Source: Marinifilaceae bacterium
GTDB lineage: Bacteria; Bacteroidota; Bacteroidia; Bacteroidales; Marinifilaceae
NCBI GenBank assembly: GCA_016936255.1
Contig: JAFGYE010000052.1
Span: 1 to 64,000, forward strand
Length of the DNA stretch: 64,000 nucleotides
Direction of reading: 5' to 3'
Shown: in pieces, positions 26,149 through 35,945 of the stretch
Position numbering within the stretch: position 1 is the stretch's first letter
Layout: each line of letters begins with the position of its first letter
The notes under the pieces: model-generated
What the model was told of the DNA's origin: nothing
Database searches by the model: none
The model's input: the letters and a program-made list of their open reading frames with translations, nothing else
Made by a program: the position numbers and the translations under genes

Positions 26149-27066
26149 ATGAGAGTATTAATTACAGGTGGCGCCGGTTACATTGGCACCGAATTATGCA
26201 TAAAATTGAATCAGAATCCTGATGTAAAAGAGATTATTGTATTGGATAATCTGCATCAGGCTAACTTCAATCTGTTTTTACACTCCCAAATAAAACCTGG
26301 CAAACTAACTTTTGTTAGAGGTGAACTTTTGGATTCAAGAACTCTCGATAAAATTATAAAAGATATTGATGTAGTTTATCATCTTGCGGCTGAAAATTCG
26401 GACAACGATAAGCTTCATCATCTTCATGAGCAGGTTAATAATTGGGGAACTGCTGAGTTGGTTTATGCCATCGAAGAAAGCAAGGTAAAGCAATTGATAT
26501 ACGTTAGTTCAACCGCTGTTTACGGTTATTCTGATAATGAATTCGACATTTACTCCATTCCTGAACCAACAACTTCATTGGGAAGTTCTACATTAAGAGG
26601 AGAACAACATGTTGAACGAATCATGTCGAAAATAAACACTCAAATTATTCGTTTGGGAAATGTTTTTGGTTACGGTGTAAGCATGAATATGAAAGGAATT
26701 TTAAACAGTTTACTTTTCGATTCTCATTTTGTGGGTCGTATTTCCATCCACGGAAGTGGAAACCAAAAACGTCCGTTTATTTCTTTGGAAAAAACCAGCA
26801 GCATCTTAGCCAATCTTTTGGGTGGCAAATTAGATTCCGGAGTTTATAATCTGGTGGAATACAACAAATCAATTATGGATATAGTGGAAGTTATTCAAGC
26901 CCAAAATCCGGATATGGAAATGATTTTCACCAACCAGCATCTCGAACTGCCTCAGCAATTGGTTGCTGTTGATGAACGAATTATGAAATTGTACGACGGA
27001 GAAAAATTAGGCTTTGAAGAAGAATTAAAAATACTAAAAGATCATTTTGAAGCTTCAAGCCTATAA
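26149..27066 (+). CDS. Extended SDR/epimerase-like protein lacking the YxxxK catalytic pair
   Basis: This protein of 305 residues has an intact NAD(P)-binding Rossmann start (GGAGYIGTE, Gly at 7, 10 and 13), DVVYHLAAEN at about 74-83, and the Ser/Thr strand LIYVSSTAVYG at about 117-126. Where extended SDRs have PYGxSKxxGE it has TSLGSSTLRGE: Leu144 and Thr148 replace the catalytic Tyr and Lys. It is therefore unlikely to be a classical UDP-sugar epimerase. It may be a nucleotide-binding or chaperone-like paralogue, or an enzyme with displaced catalytic residues. It lies next to cysH and a bidirectional terminator follows. Confidence 0.7.
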   Translation: MRVLITGGAGYIGTELCIKLNQNPDVKEIIVLDNLHQANFNLFLHSQIKPGKLTFVRGELLDSRTLDKIIKDIDVVYHLAAENSDNDKLHHLHEQVNNWGTAELVYAIEESKVKQLIYVSSTAVYGYSDNEFDIYSIPEPTTSLGSSTLRGEQHVERIMSKINTQIIRLGNVFGYGVSMNMKGILNSLLFDSHFVGRISIHGSGNQKRPFISLEKTSSILANLLGGKLDSGVYNLVEYNKSIMDIVEVIQAQNPDMEMIFTNQHLELPQQLVAVDERIMKLYDGEKLGFEEELKILKDHFEASSL

Positions 27067-27098
27067 AAGCTATTGATATATCTTTGTTGTCAGATACA

Positions 27099-27136
27099 AA
27101 AAAGCTTGATTCGGGAATGAATCAAGCTTTTTTTTT
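27099..27136. terminator. Bidirectional terminator between SDR and AI-2E genes
   Basis: AAAGCTTGATTC pairs with GAATCAAGCTTT around a 6-base loop, with A runs before it and a T run after it. It can stop transcripts from both the SDR gene (plus) and the AI-2E-type gene (minus). Confidence 0.85.
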
Positions 27137-27161
27137 GTTTTCTGACCAATGTAAATCCCAG

Positions 27162-28262
27162 CTAAATTTTTTCCGTTAATTTCTTTACAAACCGGTATTT
27201 GTTAAAAAACTCTTTTGCAATAACACGCATAATTGTGTAAGATGGTATTGCCAGCATCATTCCTAAAATACCTGCCATACTTCCTGCCATGATAATCACA
27301 ATAAAAATCTCGAGAGGATGAGCATTTACACTGTTGGAATAAATTAAAGGTTGAAACAAAATATTGTCGATAATCTGAACTGTGGCGAATACAAGCGCCA
27401 TATATCCCAAAAGAGGAACAATTCCTGTATAAAAATCAATATCTAAATTGGTGGCAATTCCAATAATCATTCCAAAACAGGCTCCAATAATTGGTCCTAT
27501 ATATGGAATCACATTCATGATTCCAGCAAACAGCCCAATTACAACTGCGGTACTAAAAGGCAAACCAACAATGGTAAGACCAATGGTTACCATAAAACCA
27601 ACCAATATAACTTCAAAAAACAATCCCACAAAATAACGCATTAACAGTTTTTTGATCGAATCCAATACGTGACGAACACCTTCTTCGTTGCGGGCCGGAA
27701 CCATAAGCACAACTCCTTCGGTAAACAAACTGCTGTCCTTCAAAAAGAAAAAAGTAATGAACGAGATCGAAAACAATGCAATAAATGTATTCCCTAAAGT
27801 ACCAACAAGAGAACCAAAAATATCCGAAACATCAGACACTTTCACAAATGATGAAATATTTTTAACCAGAACTGCTTTCAGGTCAAAAGTCTCGCCATTG
27901 GCAGAATACTTCACCACAAAAGCTTCTATTTTTTGCATTGGTTCTTCAAGACTTTGAACGGCTGCATTTACATCTATATGTGATAGATCCTGCGCCTGCG
28001 ATGCTATCATTGGAATAAAGGTCCGGAAGAACATAATCATTACCATCCACAAAAGGATGAGTGTTATCCCTGCAGATAAAACAGAAGGAAATTGCCATTT
28101 CTTGATCTTTAAACCATTTAAAAAATCGACAACCGGACGTCCAATAAAGGAAAGAACAACCGAAATTAAAACGTATGTCACAATATTGCTGAAATACCAA
28201 AACAATAGCCCTAACATGATTAAACCAAGAGCTACAATAAAATATTTTCCTTTTTCATTCAT
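27162..28262 (-). CDS. AI-2E family transporter (PerM/TqsA-like permease)
   Basis: This protein has 366 residues when started at the ATG at 28262 (MNEKGKYFIVALGLIML). It has about eight membrane helices, two N-terminal ones then a soluble linker (QDLSHIDVNAAVQSLEEP), followed by the C-terminal bundle with GLFAGIMNVIPYIGPIIGAC and NILFQPLIYSNSVNAHPLEI. These are hallmark segments of the family. Despite the name, most members have no proven autoinducer role. It is a single-gene unit. Confidence 0.87.
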   Translation of the reverse strand: MNEKGKYFIVALGLIMLGLLFWYFSNIVTYVLISVVLSFIGRPVVDFLNGLKIKKWQFPSVLSAGITLILLWMVMIMFFRTFIPMIASQAQDLSHIDVNAAVQSLEEPMQKIEAFVVKYSANGETFDLKAVLVKNISSFVKVSDVSDIFGSLVGTLGNTFIALFSISFITFFFLKDSSLFTEGVVLMVPARNEEGVRHVLDSIKKLLMRYFVGLFFEVILVGFMVTIGLTIVGLPFSTAVVIGLFAGIMNVIPYIGPIIGACFGMIIGIATNLDIDFYTGIVPLLGYMALVFATVQIIDNILFQPLIYSNSVNAHPLEIFIVIIMAGSMAGILGMMLAIPSYTIMRVIAKEFFNKYRFVKKLTEKI

Positions 28263-28360
28263 AGGTAAACGATAATTTTTGCCTGTTGAGTATCCCAAAT
28301 AAGAATAATTGATTGCATAACAGTTTAAAAGTAAGAAATTTTATGGTATCAAAGAACCCA

Positions 28361-28390
28361 AACAAAAAAAGGCTTTCTTTCGAAAGCCTT
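28361..28390 (-). terminator. lon terminator
   Basis: AAGGCTTTC and GAAAGCCTT form a 9-bp stem with a 4-base loop. On the minus strand it is followed by seven T. It lies 19 bases beyond the lon stop codon. Confidence 0.85.
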
Positions 28391-28408
28391 TTCCTGATTT
28401 ATGCCAAA

Positions 28409-30892
28409 TTAAAATTTTATGGGATTATCTACCTTTTGCTTCATCAAGGCAATGTCCAAAACTTCCATAATCTCATCAACAAAGTGAAATTTAAGACCTT
28501 TTAAATAAATATCCTTAATTTCCTCAATGTCTTTTTTATTCTGATTGCAAAGTATAATTTCCTTAATTCCAGCTCTCTTGGCAGCAAGAATCTTTTCCTT
28601 AATTCCTCCAACCGGCAACACTTTTCCGCGAAGAGTAATTTCACCAGTCATAGCCAAGTGTTTTTTCACTTTGCGTTGTGTGAAAATTGAAGCCATGGCA
28701 GTCACCATAGTAACTCCAGCTGAAGGTCCGTCTTTTGGAATTGCTCCTTCGGGTACGTGAACATGAAGATTCCACTCATCGAAAGTTTCCTTTTTAATCC
28801 CCAATGCACCACAGTGTGCTCTCAAATATTCTTGTGCCAGCAATGCTGATTCTTTCATAACATCGCCCAGGTTCCCGGTAAGAGTTAATTTCCCTTTACC
28901 AGCCGACAAACTTGATTCGATGAACAAAATTTCACCACCAACCGAAGTCCAGGCCAAACCCGTAACCACACCGGCATATTCATTTCCCTGATATTTATCT
29001 CTGTTAAAGATTGGTGCACCTAAAAGTTCTTTAAGATCCGAAATCTTTATATTGATATCATATTCCTCTTCCATTGCAACCTTACGGGCAATACGTCTCA
29101 TTAACTTGGCAATTCGTTGATCCAAAGCTCTTACACCCGACTCACGAGTATATTTATCGATGATTTCGGCAATTACCTCCTTCGAAATTTTAATATTATC
29201 AGCAGTAATACCATGATTCTCCATTTGCTTCGGAATCAAATGAGTCTTGGCAATCTGTACTTTTTCTTCCTGAATGTAACCACTTACATCAATCATTTCC
29301 ATACGATCGCGAAGAGGAGCTGAAATCGCCCCGATATTATTGGCTGTTGCTACAAACATCACATTCGACAAGTCGTAGTCTACATCCAAAAAGTTATCGT
29401 GAAAAGCACTGTTCTGCTCAGGATCAAGAACCTCTAACAAAGCGGAAGATGGATCCCCTCTAAAATCACTGCTTACTTTATCAATCTCATCTAAAATAAA
29501 AACAGGATTGGATGAACCGGCTTTTTTCATTCCCTGAATAATTCGTCCAGGCATTGCTCCAATATATGTTTTTCTGTGACCACGAATTTCTGACTCATCG
29601 TGTAATCCACCTAGAGACATTCTGGCATATTTTCTATCCAAAGCTCTCGCAATGGATTTTCCTAAAGATGTTTTACCAACCCCCGGAGGTCCGTATAAAC
29701 ATAAAATTGGTGATTTTAAATCTCCTTTTAGTTTTAATACAGCCAAATGCTCAATAATTCTGTCTTTTACTATCTCCAAACCAAAGTGATCCTGATCTAG
29801 AATTTTCTGCGCTCTTTTCAAGTTGAAATTATCCTGGGTGTATTCGCTCCATGGCAAATCAAGCAACTCCTCAAGGTAATTTAACTGTACCGAATATTCT
29901 GCCGAAGCAGGATTCAGACGTTGAAGTTTATTCAATTCTTTTTCAAAAACAGCTGCAACTTCGTCGGTCCATTTTTTAGTTTGTGCCCTTTCTTCCAACT
30001 CTTCAACATCCTGATCATTCGGACCTCCGCCCAATTCATCCTGAATGGTTTTCATTTGCTGATGCAGCAGGTATTCTCTTTGCTGCTGATCCATATCGGT
30101 TTTCACCTTGGTCTGAATATCATCTTTCAGCTCCAAAACCTGCACTTCACGAACCAATAATTCCAAAAGCTTCATTGCTCTGCCACCAATCTCATCAATC
30201 TCCAGCAACTTCTGTTTTTGGTTGTGCTTAATTTCAGAATTGCTTGAAATAAAGTTGATTAAAAACGAAGCTCCTTCGATATTCTTGATTGCAAAACTAG
30301 CCTCATTAGGAATGTGCGGCGACAATTTAATCACCTTAACCGCCATATCCTTAACAGATGATATAAGTGCCTTAAATTCATTATCTTCCTCCTCAGGACG
30401 AATATCTTTCAGTGTTTTAATCTTAGCAATGTGGTAAGGCTCCTCTGAAATCATTTCCTGCAGCTCAAACCTCTTTTTACCCTGTAAAATAACTGTGGTA
30501 GAACCATCAGGCATTTCCAAAATTTTGATAATCTGAGCAACCGTTCCAATTTTATATATATCATCAAAATGTGGATCTTCAACACTCAAATCGATTTGAG
30601 TAGCTGCACCTAACATCCCTTTCTTGCTGTATACTTCACGAACTAATTTCAAGGATTTTTCTCTCCCTACCGAAATAGGAATTACTACGCCAGGAAACAG
30701 AACCGTGTTACGAAGAGGCAAAATTGGCAAACTGTCAGGAACAACCAGTTCATCCAGCGTATTTTCATCCTCATCGGTTATAATTGGAATAAAATCTGAA
30801 TCTTCATCCATCATATTCGTTAATGCGATATCACTTATATTGATTTCAATCTTTCTACTCATTATTTTGCTTGTCATGTTCTCATTACTCAC
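28409..30892 (-). CDS. lon: ATP-dependent protease Lon
   Basis: This protein of 827 residues has the complete domain order of bacterial LonA: an N-terminal substrate domain ([18 protein letters not shown] at about 54-71), a coiled linker, an AAA+ domain with Walker [10 protein letters not shown] and Walker [11 protein letters not shown], and a C-terminal Ser-Lys protease ([11 protein letters not shown] with the catalytic Ser, [15 protein letters not shown] with the Lys). It degrades damaged and regulatory proteins in the cytoplasm. It stands alone with its own terminator. Confidence 0.97.
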   Translation of the reverse strand: MSNENMTSKIMSRKIEINISDIALTNMMDEDSDFIPIITDEDENTLDELVVPDSLPILPLRNTVLFPGVVIPISVGREKSLKLVREVYSKKGMLGAATQIDLSVEDPHFDDIYKIGTVAQIIKILEMPDGSTTVILQGKKRFELQEMISEEPYHIAKIKTLKDIRPEEEDNEFKALISSVKDMAVKVIKLSPHIPNEASFAIKNIEGASFLINFISSNSEIKHNQKQKLLEIDEIGGRAMKLLELLVREVQVLELKDDIQTKVKTDMDQQQREYLLHQQMKTIQDELGGGPNDQDVEELEERAQTKKWTDEVAAVFEKELNKLQRLNPASAEYSVQLNYLEELLDLPWSEYTQDNFNLKRAQKILDQDHFGLEIVKDRIIEHLAVLKLKGDLKSPILCLYGPPGVGKTSLGKSIARALDRKYARMSLGGLHDESEIRGHRKTYIGAMPGRIIQGMKKAGSSNPVFILDEIDKVSSDFRGDPSSALLEVLDPEQNSAFHDNFLDVDYDLSNVMFVATANNIGAISAPLRDRMEMIDVSGYIQEEKVQIAKTHLIPKQMENHGITADNIKISKEVIAEIIDKYTRESGVRALDQRIAKLMRRIARKVAMEEEYDINIKISDLKELLGAPIFNRDKYQGNEYAGVVTGLAWTSVGGEILFIESSLSAGKGKLTLTGNLGDVMKESALLAQEYLRAHCGALGIKKETFDEWNLHVHVPEGAIPKDGPSAGVTMVTAMASIFTQRKVKKHLAMTGEITLRGKVLPVGGIKEKILAAKRAGIKEIILCNQNKKDIEEIKDIYLKGLKFHFVDEIMEVLDIALMKQKVDNPIKF

Positions 30893-30991
30893 TATAAGGA
30901 AACAAACTGATGCCCTATTTAAAGTGACAAAATGTCTGTTCCTGCCAAAATTAATTGGTCACCATTTACTAGGCAATAGCTATGCCAAAAT

Positions 30992-31028
30992 AAAAAATGA
31001 GCTCTATCAGTTAACAGAAAGAACTCAT
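30992..31028 (-). terminator. Terminator after GlmU-like gene
   Basis: On the minus strand ATGAGTTCT pairs with AGAGCTCAT (one G-T pair) across a 14-base loop and ends in six T. It lies about 22 bases past the GlmU-like stop and separates that gene from lon. Confidence 0.75.
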
Positions 31029-31050
31029 ATTAATATAATAAGGATTTGTG

Positions 31051-32241
31051 TTAAAATGATTTCCGATACTCTTTGGTCATTTCAAATACGTTAGTCAAGA
31101 TATTTTTCTCCACCTCATTAAATTCCATACCTCTACGTTGCATTACCAAACCAGCAACTTCGAAAGTTGCTTTCAATCTATACTCCTTAAAACCATGATT
31201 TCCGCCCATTGCAAAAGAGGGAATAAAATTACGGGGAAACCCAGCTCCAAACACATTAGCACTCACACCAATAACAGTCCCGGTATTCAACATGGTATTA
31301 ATCCCGCATTTAGAATGATCACCCATAATAGTACCACAAAATTGCAAACCTGTTTTTTCAAAACTATCACTGGAATAGCTCCACAATTTAACTTCCGAAT
31401 AATTATTTTTCAGATTTGAATTATTTGTATCTGCTCCAATATTGCACCATTCACCCAATACTGCATTTCCTAAAAATCCATCATGCGCTTTGCTCGAATA
31501 ACCAAACAACACCACATTATTTAATTCTCCGCCACATTTGCAATATGGTCCTAATGTAGTTGCTCCATACACCTTGGCTCCCATTTTTAGTTCTGCATGC
31601 TCGCACATGGACAAAGGACCATGCACCAAACATCCTTCCATAATAACTGCATCTTTTCCAATATAAATTGGGCCATCAGTAGCATTTAATGTTGCAAATT
31701 CTACCTTTGCTCCTTCTTCAAGAAATACATTCTCTCTTCCAAGAACATTTACCGTATCACTTATTTTCTGCGATTTTCTTCCTTTGGTCAGCAATTCAAA
31801 ATCGGCACGAAGAGCCTTGTCATTGCTTCCAAATATATGGTAAGGCATTGCTATTCGATCAACAGCCTGCTCATACACAACTTTAACTTTTGATTCAATT
31901 TCTTCCTTGTTCACCAACTCAACATCTGCAGCCAAAAAATTAGCAGCCAGAATAAGCCCTTCCTTTGCAAGATACTCTCCCTCTTTTAAATTCAGAATTG
32001 CATCTTTCAACTTCTCATCCGGAAGAACAGAACCATTAATCAATACATTTTGTTCCTGAACTAAGATTGGATATTTTACAGACAAATAATCCTGCGTAGA
32101 ATGACTTAAGCTATCGGTAAGATATTTCTCCCATTTTTCGCGAATGCTTAAAATACCAACCCGAATCTCAGATACCGGACGTGTAAATGTGAGTGGACGC
32201 AGATCATTCCATGCGCCATCATCAAAAAGAATATAATTCAT
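31051..32241 (-). CDS. GlmU-like sugar nucleotidyltransferase/acyltransferase
   Basis: This 396-residue protein is of the Bacteroidota-specific GlmU-like type (TIGR03991-like): an N-terminal nucleotidyltransferase-like domain (ILFDDGAWNDLRPLTFTRPVSEIR) and a C-terminal left-handed beta-helix of hexapeptide repeats (IYIGKDAVIMEGCLVHGPL, GAKVYGATTLGPYCKCGG, LGEWCNIGADTNNSNLKNNY). It is a probable substitute for GlmU in making UDP-GlcNAc for peptidoglycan and LPS, but the activity is inferred from family membership. It has its own terminator. Confidence 0.85.
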   Translation of the reverse strand: MNYILFDDGAWNDLRPLTFTRPVSEIRVGILSIREKWEKYLTDSLSHSTQDYLSVKYPILVQEQNVLINGSVLPDEKLKDAILNLKEGEYLAKEGLILAANFLAADVELVNKEEIESKVKVVYEQAVDRIAMPYHIFGSNDKALRADFELLTKGRKSQKISDTVNVLGRENVFLEEGAKVEFATLNATDGPIYIGKDAVIMEGCLVHGPLSMCEHAELKMGAKVYGATTLGPYCKCGGELNNVVLFGYSSKAHDGFLGNAVLGEWCNIGADTNNSNLKNNYSEVKLWSYSSDSFEKTGLQFCGTIMGDHSKCGINTMLNTGTVIGVSANVFGAGFPRNFIPSFAMGGNHGFKEYRLKATFEVAGLVMQRRGMEFNEVEKNILTNVFEMTKEYRKSF

Positions 32242-32291
32242 TGTAGTAGTGATTTAAATCCGAAGGATTTTTATGTATGATCAAAAATAAA

Positions 32292-32319
32292 AAAAAGCCT
32301 CGAATATTCGAGGCTTTTT
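32292..32319. terminator. Terminator after rpmE2
   Basis: AAAAAGCCTCGAA and TTCGAGGCTTTTT form a near-perfect palindromic hairpin flanked by A and T runs. It can work on both strands; on the minus strand it ends rpmE2. Confidence 0.85.
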
Positions 32320-32343
32320 CTTAATATGGTAGATTTTTTAATC

Positions 32344-32607
32344 TTACTTCTTGTTACCGTCCATGTGTTTCTTGTAACGATTCATGAACTTATCAACACG
32401 ACCAGCAGTATCTACTAATGTCATCTTACCTGTATAAAAAGGATGAGATGTATTAGAGATCTCAAGCTTAATAACTGGGTACTCAATACCTTCGAACTCA
32501 ATAGTTTCTTTAGTTCTAGCAGTCGACTTAGCAATAAAAACATTTTCGTTTGACATGTCTTTAAAAGCTACAAGACGGTAATTTTCCGGATGTATTCCTT
32601 GTTTCAT
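32344..32607 (-). CDS. rpmE2: 50S ribosomal protein L31 type B
   Basis: This protein has 87 residues when started at the ATG at 32607 (MKQGIHPENYRLVAFKD), the normal L31 start. An in-frame Met 12 codons earlier would overlap the promoter leader. The conserved core SNTSHPFYTGK is present, and there is no CxxC zinc motif, so this is the type B (zinc-independent) form. A clear -7/-33 promoter precedes it and a terminator follows, so it is transcribed alone. Confidence 0.95.
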   Translation of the reverse strand: MKQGIHPENYRLVAFKDMSNENVFIAKSTARTKETIEFEGIEYPVIKLEISNTSHPFYTGKMTLVDTAGRVDKFMNRYKKHMDGNKK

Positions 32608-32650
32608 TTTAATATCCTTTAGTTTCTTATAATCTACTTCCAATAGGCTG

Positions 32651-32681
32651 CAAAGGTAGATATTGTAATTTGTTTTGCAAA
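32651..32681 (-). promoter_or_regulatory. Promoter of rpmE2
   Basis: On the minus strand the -7 box TACCTTTG (complement of 32651-32658) follows TTTG (complement of 32678-32681) with a 19-base spacer. This matches the Bacteroidota consensus TTTG-N17-23-TAnnTTTG exactly and leaves a leader of about 40 bases before the L31 start. Confidence 0.8.
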
Positions 32682-32693
32682 AGAATAAATAAA

Positions 32694-33908
32694 TTATTCT
32701 TCACTTTCCGTTACTTTTTTCTCTTTTACCTTACTTCCCCTGTTCTCCAGAGGAATAATAGGCGTCCGTTTAAAGGGTTTATTAGGGTCAAAAAGCAGAC
32801 GATAGGTATAATGCGTCTTCATTTTCACACCACCAACCGACTCATAAATAGAAATCATTTTCGGATTAAAATCACCCACCCACGAAAGTTCAACTTCTTT
32901 GTAATGTGACTTCCTCTTCATAACCTTATCCATGTGCCAGAAAATTGCCGACTCAACACCAAAACGCTGATATTTAGGAGTAACACCCATAATTGTGATC
33001 CGGGCACGGGTAATCGTTTTCTTTTTTAAATGGTATAAAAATTTCAGTTTGTTCCAGAAATTAAATTTCCCATTCATTTTTATTAATATCTGATTGATAT
33101 CGGGCATCATCACAAAAAATGCAATTGGATTTCCCTCGTGATAAGCAAACCAAATAAATTCTTCGTCGATAACTCCTTTTCCATCACGAGCCATTTTACG
33201 GATATCTTCAGGATCAATCGGCGAGAAATTGTCATGAAATTTCCATGCCTCATTGTATATGGTAATTATATCCTGTATGTATTTTTCAGATTTTTCAAAC
33301 GAAAAATGCTCAAAACTAAATCCTGGTTTTTTGGCAACCCACTCGGCAATCTTCCAAAATCTTTCCGGGAAAGGTTTGGTTCTGTCAAGGTGGTAGCTAT
33401 ACTGTTCAAAGAACACCTTAAAGCCATACTCCTCGAAAAATGCCTTGTAGTATTTCTGATGATATGGCATTCCATACCCCTGAGACATAAAACCATCAAC
33501 TAAAAGCCCCCAATGATTGTCATTCTCGCCAAAATTTACAGGACCATCCATGGCTTCCATACCACGATCCTTTAGCCATTCTTTAGCTGTACCAAACAAT
33601 AGAAATGCTGCCTTTTTGTCATTTACACATTCGAAAAAACCACATCCGCCTGTCGGCTGATCAAAAGAAAAAGCTTTATTGGTGTTGATAAACGCCGCTA
33701 TCCGGCCAATTACTTTTCCTTCATCGTTTTGCAATATCCACCGGCATGCCTCACCATGCTTAAAGAATGAATTTTCCTTCGGATCAAATATACCTTCAAT
33801 CTCAGCATCCAACGGACAAGCATAATTGGAATCATCTTTATAAATGATTCTGGCAATATCTAAAAAATCTTTTTGATGCGTATGATCTAAAACTTCAACT
33901 ATCCTCAC
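32694..33908 (-). CDS. GNAT-like N-acetyltransferase domain protein
   Basis: This protein of 404 residues starts MRIVEVLDHTHQKDFLDIARIIY and contains RWILQNDEGKVIGRIAAFIN and GRxxAFxN-type acetyltransferase strands, then DGPVNFGENDNHWGLLVDG and MPYHQKYYKAFFEEYGF. A C-terminal acetyltransferase-like half has ITIMGVTPKYQRFGVESAIFWHM, with the Q/R-x-x-G-V/A cofactor loop. It belongs to a family widespread in this phylum whose substrate I do not know. It is preceded by the Bax-inhibitor gene about 48 bases away and may share its transcript. Confidence 0.7.
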   Translation of the reverse strand: MRIVEVLDHTHQKDFLDIARIIYKDDSNYACPLDAEIEGIFDPKENSFFKHGEACRWILQNDEGKVIGRIAAFINTNKAFSFDQPTGGCGFFECVNDKKAAFLLFGTAKEWLKDRGMEAMDGPVNFGENDNHWGLLVDGFMSQGYGMPYHQKYYKAFFEEYGFKVFFEQYSYHLDRTKPFPERFWKIAEWVAKKPGFSFEHFSFEKSEKYIQDIITIYNEAWKFHDNFSPIDPEDIRKMARDGKGVIDEEFIWFAYHEGNPIAFFVMMPDINQILIKMNGKFNFWNKLKFLYHLKKKTITRARITIMGVTPKYQRFGVESAIFWHMDKVMKRKSHYKEVELSWVGDFNPKMISIYESVGGVKMKTHYTYRLLFDPNKPFKRTPIIPLENRGSKVKEKKVTESEE

Positions 33909-33955
33909 TCGATTCGCTTTATTTAAGTTCTTTAATTTAGGATTCCAATGCCATT

Positions 33956-34711
33956 TTATCGTTTGGCCAATTTTGAGAGTAGTCTCAACAACTCAACATA
34001 CAACCAAACCAATGTTACCATTAGCCCAAATGCTCCATACCACTCCATGTATTTTGGCGCTCCGGATTGAGCCCCTTTTTCAATAAAATCAAAATCTAAA
34101 ACTAAATTAAGTGCAGCGATAACAACAATAAACAGGCTAATACCAATACTTAGTAACCCAGAATCATTTGCAATGTTTAAGCCAAAACCAAACATTCCCA
34201 AAATCCAATTCAACATGTAAAATATAAATATTCCGCCTGTTGCGGCAATCACACCTGTTTTAAATTTCTCTGTTACTTTAATAAATCCAGTTTTATAGGC
34301 AAAAAGCATTGCAAACAAAGTTGCAAATGTTAAGCCAACAGCCTGTACCACAATACCTGGATAGGCTGAATTCATCATTGCCGACAATCCGCCTAACATA
34401 AGGCCTTCGGCTAAAGCATAAAACGGAGCCGTATAGGGCGACCAAACAGGCTTAAATGCAGTAACAACGGCAAGAATCAATCCACCAATTGCTCCACCAA
34501 TTAACCATGGAAGAACCACTGATGAATCCATCGAATCATTGAATAATCCCCATGTGTAACTTGCTGCAGCTACCAGAAAAAACAATAGCAAACCAACTTT
34601 ATTAACGGTTCCATTTACCGTCATCGTTTCACTCTCACTGTACGATCCATTTCTTGATGCGTAAAAAATCTTTTCGCTCAGAACTGGATTAGAACTTTTT
34701 GTATATCCCAT
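33956..34711 (-). CDS. Bax inhibitor-1/YccA family membrane protein
   Basis: This protein of 251 residues has seven hydrophobic helices. Family features are ALAEGLMLGGLSAMM, FATLFAMLFAYKTGFI and the C-terminal DFDFIEKGAQSGAPKYMEWYGAFGLMVTLVWLYVELLRLL, with acidic residues as in the pH-sensitive Asp pair of bacterial BsYetJ-like proteins. It probably acts as an ion-leak channel or protease partner in the inner membrane; its role here is inferred. The hydrophilic N-terminus is about 35 residues long. Confidence 0.88.
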   Translation of the reverse strand: MGYTKSSNPVLSEKIFYASRNGSYSESETMTVNGTVNKVGLLLFFLVAAASYTWGLFNDSMDSSVVLPWLIGGAIGGLILAVVTAFKPVWSPYTAPFYALAEGLMLGGLSAMMNSAYPGIVVQAVGLTFATLFAMLFAYKTGFIKVTEKFKTGVIAATGGIFIFYMLNWILGMFGFGLNIANDSGLLSIGISLFIVVIAALNLVLDFDFIEKGAQSGAPKYMEWYGAFGLMVTLVWLYVELLRLLSKLAKR

Positions 34712-34843
34712 GTGTGTTAACTCTTAATCTTTAAAAATCTATTCTTAAAATTTCGCAAAAAATACGTTTCAAATTTACTTTGTTTAATTTTCTTTTCCTA
34801 GATATGAATGCCATATCACATCATAAAATATCTTAAAAAACAC

Positions 34844-35518
34844 TTATAAATTAAGTTCATATTGAAGATCATCCCAAATCTCCCTCCAGTCCTCATCCTC
34901 TCTTTTTAATTCGCAAACCAAATCAACAAGCTTATTCACAACAACATCTCCTCTTCGGGCAATCTTCCCTAAGGCTCTTTTTACCTGATTTAAAAAATAA
35001 GCATCCTCAAATTTCTTTGGCAGCATTTCTATAAAATCAATAAACAGCCTGTCACTCTCCTCTTTCTTATCCATTGCAAGGCGTCCAACAACCATTACTG
35101 CACACACCTGTTTTGCTATATTCTCACTTTTTAACCACTCTTTAACAAGCGCTTTTGCATTAGGGAGGTATTGAAACAAATTCATGCTTGCCTGCTCCAA
35201 CAATTCATTTGAATCCATTTCAGCGAACCAACGCTCCAACTGCTCTTCGGTCACTTTTGCAGGTTCTTCGAGAAGGGTTGCCACAATTTTAGATTCACGA
35301 AAACCTTTGGTCCATAATTTATGTGCTAAAAGATGATCCTTCTGATAATCCCTCCCTATTTCACGCAAATTTACAATTGTTGCTCCCAATGATTTTGAGT
35401 AGTTCAATCCAAATTTTTTCATTTCATGATGAGTCTCACCATTACGAAGAATTTGAATTTTCTTGAAAATTTCCTGAAACAATTCTTCTGTTTCTTTCCT
35501 ATCGATAAAAAAATCCAT
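34844..35518 (-). CDS. AlkD-like DNA alkylation repair protein
   Basis: This protein of 224 residues is made of helical HEAT-like repeats (GATIVNLREIGRDYQKDHLLAHKLW, QVCAVMVVGRLAMDKKEE, FLNQVKRALGKIARRGD). The length and Trp/Asp pattern fit the AlkC/AlkD DNA alkylation repair family, but I cannot locate the catalytic Asp with certainty. It is likely a DNA glycosylase or a DNA-binding scaffold. A -7 box lies just upstream at 35544. Confidence 0.75.
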   Translation of the reverse strand: MDFFIDRKETEELFQEIFKKIQILRNGETHHEMKKFGLNYSKSLGATIVNLREIGRDYQKDHLLAHKLWTKGFRESKIVATLLEEPAKVTEEQLERWFAEMDSNELLEQASMNLFQYLPNAKALVKEWLKSENIAKQVCAVMVVGRLAMDKKEESDRLFIDFIEMLPKKFEDAYFLNQVKRALGKIARRGDVVVNKLVDLVCELKREDEDWREIWDDLQYELNL

Positions 35519-35543
35519 TTTACTAAAATTAGTTAACTGCCTG

Positions 35544-35551
35544 CAAAGGTA
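35544..35551 (-). promoter_or_regulatory. -7 box of the AlkD-like gene
   Basis: TACCTTTG on the minus strand (complement of 35544-35551) fits TAnnTTTG and is followed by CA as at rpmE2. No clear -33 TTTG is present at the usual spacing. Confidence 0.55.
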
Positions 35552-35601
35552 GAGTTTATAATCCTTTCAGAATATTTTTTTGTATTTTTTTCACAAAACA
35601 C

Positions 35602-35633
35602 TTGGAGAATAATTAAAGATTTCTCTATATTTG
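35602..35633 (+). promoter_or_regulatory. Promoter of tRNA-His
   Basis: TTG at 35602-35604 is followed after 21 bases by TATATTTG at 35626-35633, matching the Bacteroidota -33/-7 pattern. The tRNA begins about 20 bases downstream. Confidence 0.75.
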
Positions 35634-35653
35634 CACCGCATTAGAGCAAAAAT

Positions 35654-35728
35654 GGTGATTGTAGCTCAGTTGGTTAGAGCGCTGGATTGTGGTTCCAGAG
35701 GTCGCCGGTTCGAGACCGGTCTTTCACC
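35654..35728 (+). tRNA. tRNA-His (GTG anticodon)
   Basis: The cloverleaf is complete: G-1 opposite C73 as histidine tRNAs require, D arm AGCTC...GAGC, anticodon stem CTGGA/TCCAG with loop TTGTGGT, T arm GCCGG-TTCGAGA-CCGGT. CCA is not encoded. The acceptor arm GTGATTG/CTTTCAC leaves two adjacent U-U oppositions, which is odd but possibly lineage-typical. Confidence 0.93.
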
Positions 35729-35749
35729 CTAGATAAAAAGTCAATAAAG

Positions 35750-35773
35750 ATGCGCCTTACGGCGCATTTTTTT
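35750..35773 (+). terminator. tRNA-His terminator
   Basis: ATGCGCC-TTAC-GGCGCAT is a perfect 7-bp stem followed by a run of T. It ends the tRNA transcript about 20 bases past the mature 3' end. Confidence 0.88.
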
Positions 35774-35945
35774 ATGGCTAAAATTATAGACCTACTACGG
35801 ATCAATTTAAATATAATAACTTTTAAATCAAACAATTACAGTCACTTCTATTAAAAACTCATCCTACAACTCCTGAAACGAAACCTGTAATTGTTAAAAT
35901 AATATTTCATCGGAATTTTCTCGTAACACATCTATATCCCTTTTG

